Assembly: GCA_944380945.1 (NCBI GenBank)
Contig: CALWJG010000116.1
Location: 1 to 5,547 of the forward strand
Length of the DNA: 5,547 nucleotides
From: an uncultured Agathobaculum sp.
GTDB taxonomy: Bacteria > Bacillota > Clostridia > Oscillospirales > Butyricicoccaceae
Reading direction: 5' to 3'
The notes beneath the pieces are model-generated. The model made no database searches. It had not been told where the DNA came from and was given only the letters and a program-made list of their open reading frames with translations. The position numbers and the translations under genes are program-made. Below, in pieces: positions 5,249 to 5,547 of this stretch (the first letter of the stretch is position 1; each line of letters starts with the position of its first letter).

Positions 5249-5547
5249 ATGGCACACTACTTTTTCACCTCGGAATCGGTCACCGAAGGCCATCCGGACA
5301 AGATCTGCGACCAGATCTCGGATGCAATTCTTGACGAAATCTTAACACAGGACCCGTACGCGCGCGTCGCGTGCGAGACCACCTGCACCACCGGCATGGT
5401 GCAGATCATGGGCGAGATCTCGACCACCTGCTATGTGGACATCCCGAAGACCGTGCGCGACACGGTGCGCGAGATCGGCTACGACCGCGCGAAATACGGC
5501 TTTGACTGCGACACCTGCGCGGTGCTGACCGCGATCGACGAGCAGTC
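5249..5547 (+). CDS. metK: S-adenosylmethionine synthetase, N-terminal part
   Basis: This cytoplasmic enzyme makes S-adenosylmethionine from methionine and ATP. Only the first 99 residues and two extra bases are inside the window; family members are usually near 390-400 residues, so about three quarters is missing. The N-terminal signature is unmistakable: FFTSESVTEGHPDKICDQIS (5-24), which holds the ATP/Mg-binding histidine and aspartate (H15, D17), then SDAILDEIL, ARVACET with E43, which corresponds to the potassium-site glutamate, and TGMVQIMGEI (48-57). ATG 5249 gives the usual N-terminus directly before HYFFTSES. The frame is open to the window edge with no stop or frameshift. The gene sits directly behind a SAM-I riboswitch and terminator, so feedback repression by its own product is expected. 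Seven cysteines in 99 residues (20, 42, 46, 61, 87, 90 and one more only if the count is extended beyond the visible part) should be read as at least six here. Confidence 0.97.
   Translation, partial: MAHYFFTSESVTEGHPDKICDQISDAILDEILTQDPYARVACETTCTTGMVQIMGEISTTCYVDIPKTVRDTVREIGYDRAKYGFDCDTCAVLTAIDEQ

Noticed and set aside
4972..5293. Short minus-strand open frames over the riboswitch and metK start (4972-5220 and 5066-5293)
   Set aside because: They overlap the SAM-I aptamer and metK, have no plausible protein features, and the other strand fully explains the sequence.

Overview
The window reads like a GC-rich anaerobic member of the Bacillota, most likely a Clostridia/Oscillospirales-type gut bacterium. 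This is inferred from four things: an S-box (SAM-I) riboswitch in front of metK, an S-layer-homology (SLH) protein, oxygen-sensitive 2-hydroxyacyl-CoA dehydratase activase-family proteins, and sigma-A-like promoters in AT-rich islands within GC-rich DNA. Species cannot be named from the sequence alone.

Layout. Positions 1-444 (+) hold the C-terminal end of an SLH-domain surface protein. A symmetric hairpin with an A-tract on one side and a T-tract on the other (461-493) ends both this gene and the convergent operon. Positions 528-4758 (-) hold a two-gene operon. The upstream gene (1780-4758) encodes a 992-residue protein with two tandem BadF/HgdC-type ASKHA ATPase modules followed by a cysteine-rich DUF2229/HgdB-like region. 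The downstream gene (528-1820) encodes a 430-residue HgdB-like protein. It overlaps the first gene by 41 bases in another frame and appears to start at TTG behind a strong AGGAGG. Relatives often carry all these parts on one polypeptide of about 1,400 residues, so this locus is a split version. Positions 4759-5248 are non-coding and contain two divergent promoters, a palindrome and a possible attenuator hairpin in the activase leader, and a complete SAM-I riboswitch with its terminator. From 5249 (+) metK begins and runs off the end of the window.

How the genes may work together. In known relatives, the ASKHA ATPase takes an electron from ferredoxin or flavodoxin and uses ATP to push it, at very low potential, into an Fe-S dehydratase or reductase. 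Here the ATPase and two mutually homologous HgdB-like modules lie in one operon, so it may encode both the electron pump and its acceptor. The substrate is unknown and nothing in the window identifies it. metK makes S-adenosylmethionine and is predicted to be switched off by SAM through its riboswitch. Apart from sharing the intergenic region, no functional link to the activase operon is visible.

The most interesting signals are: (1) matched cysteine pairs 39 residues apart in both ATPase halves, suggesting a built-in pseudo-dimer around one Fe-S cluster; (2) three parallel sequence blocks shared by the DUF2229 region and the 430-residue protein; (3) the split, overlapping gene arrangement; and (4) a candidate attenuator in the activase leader.
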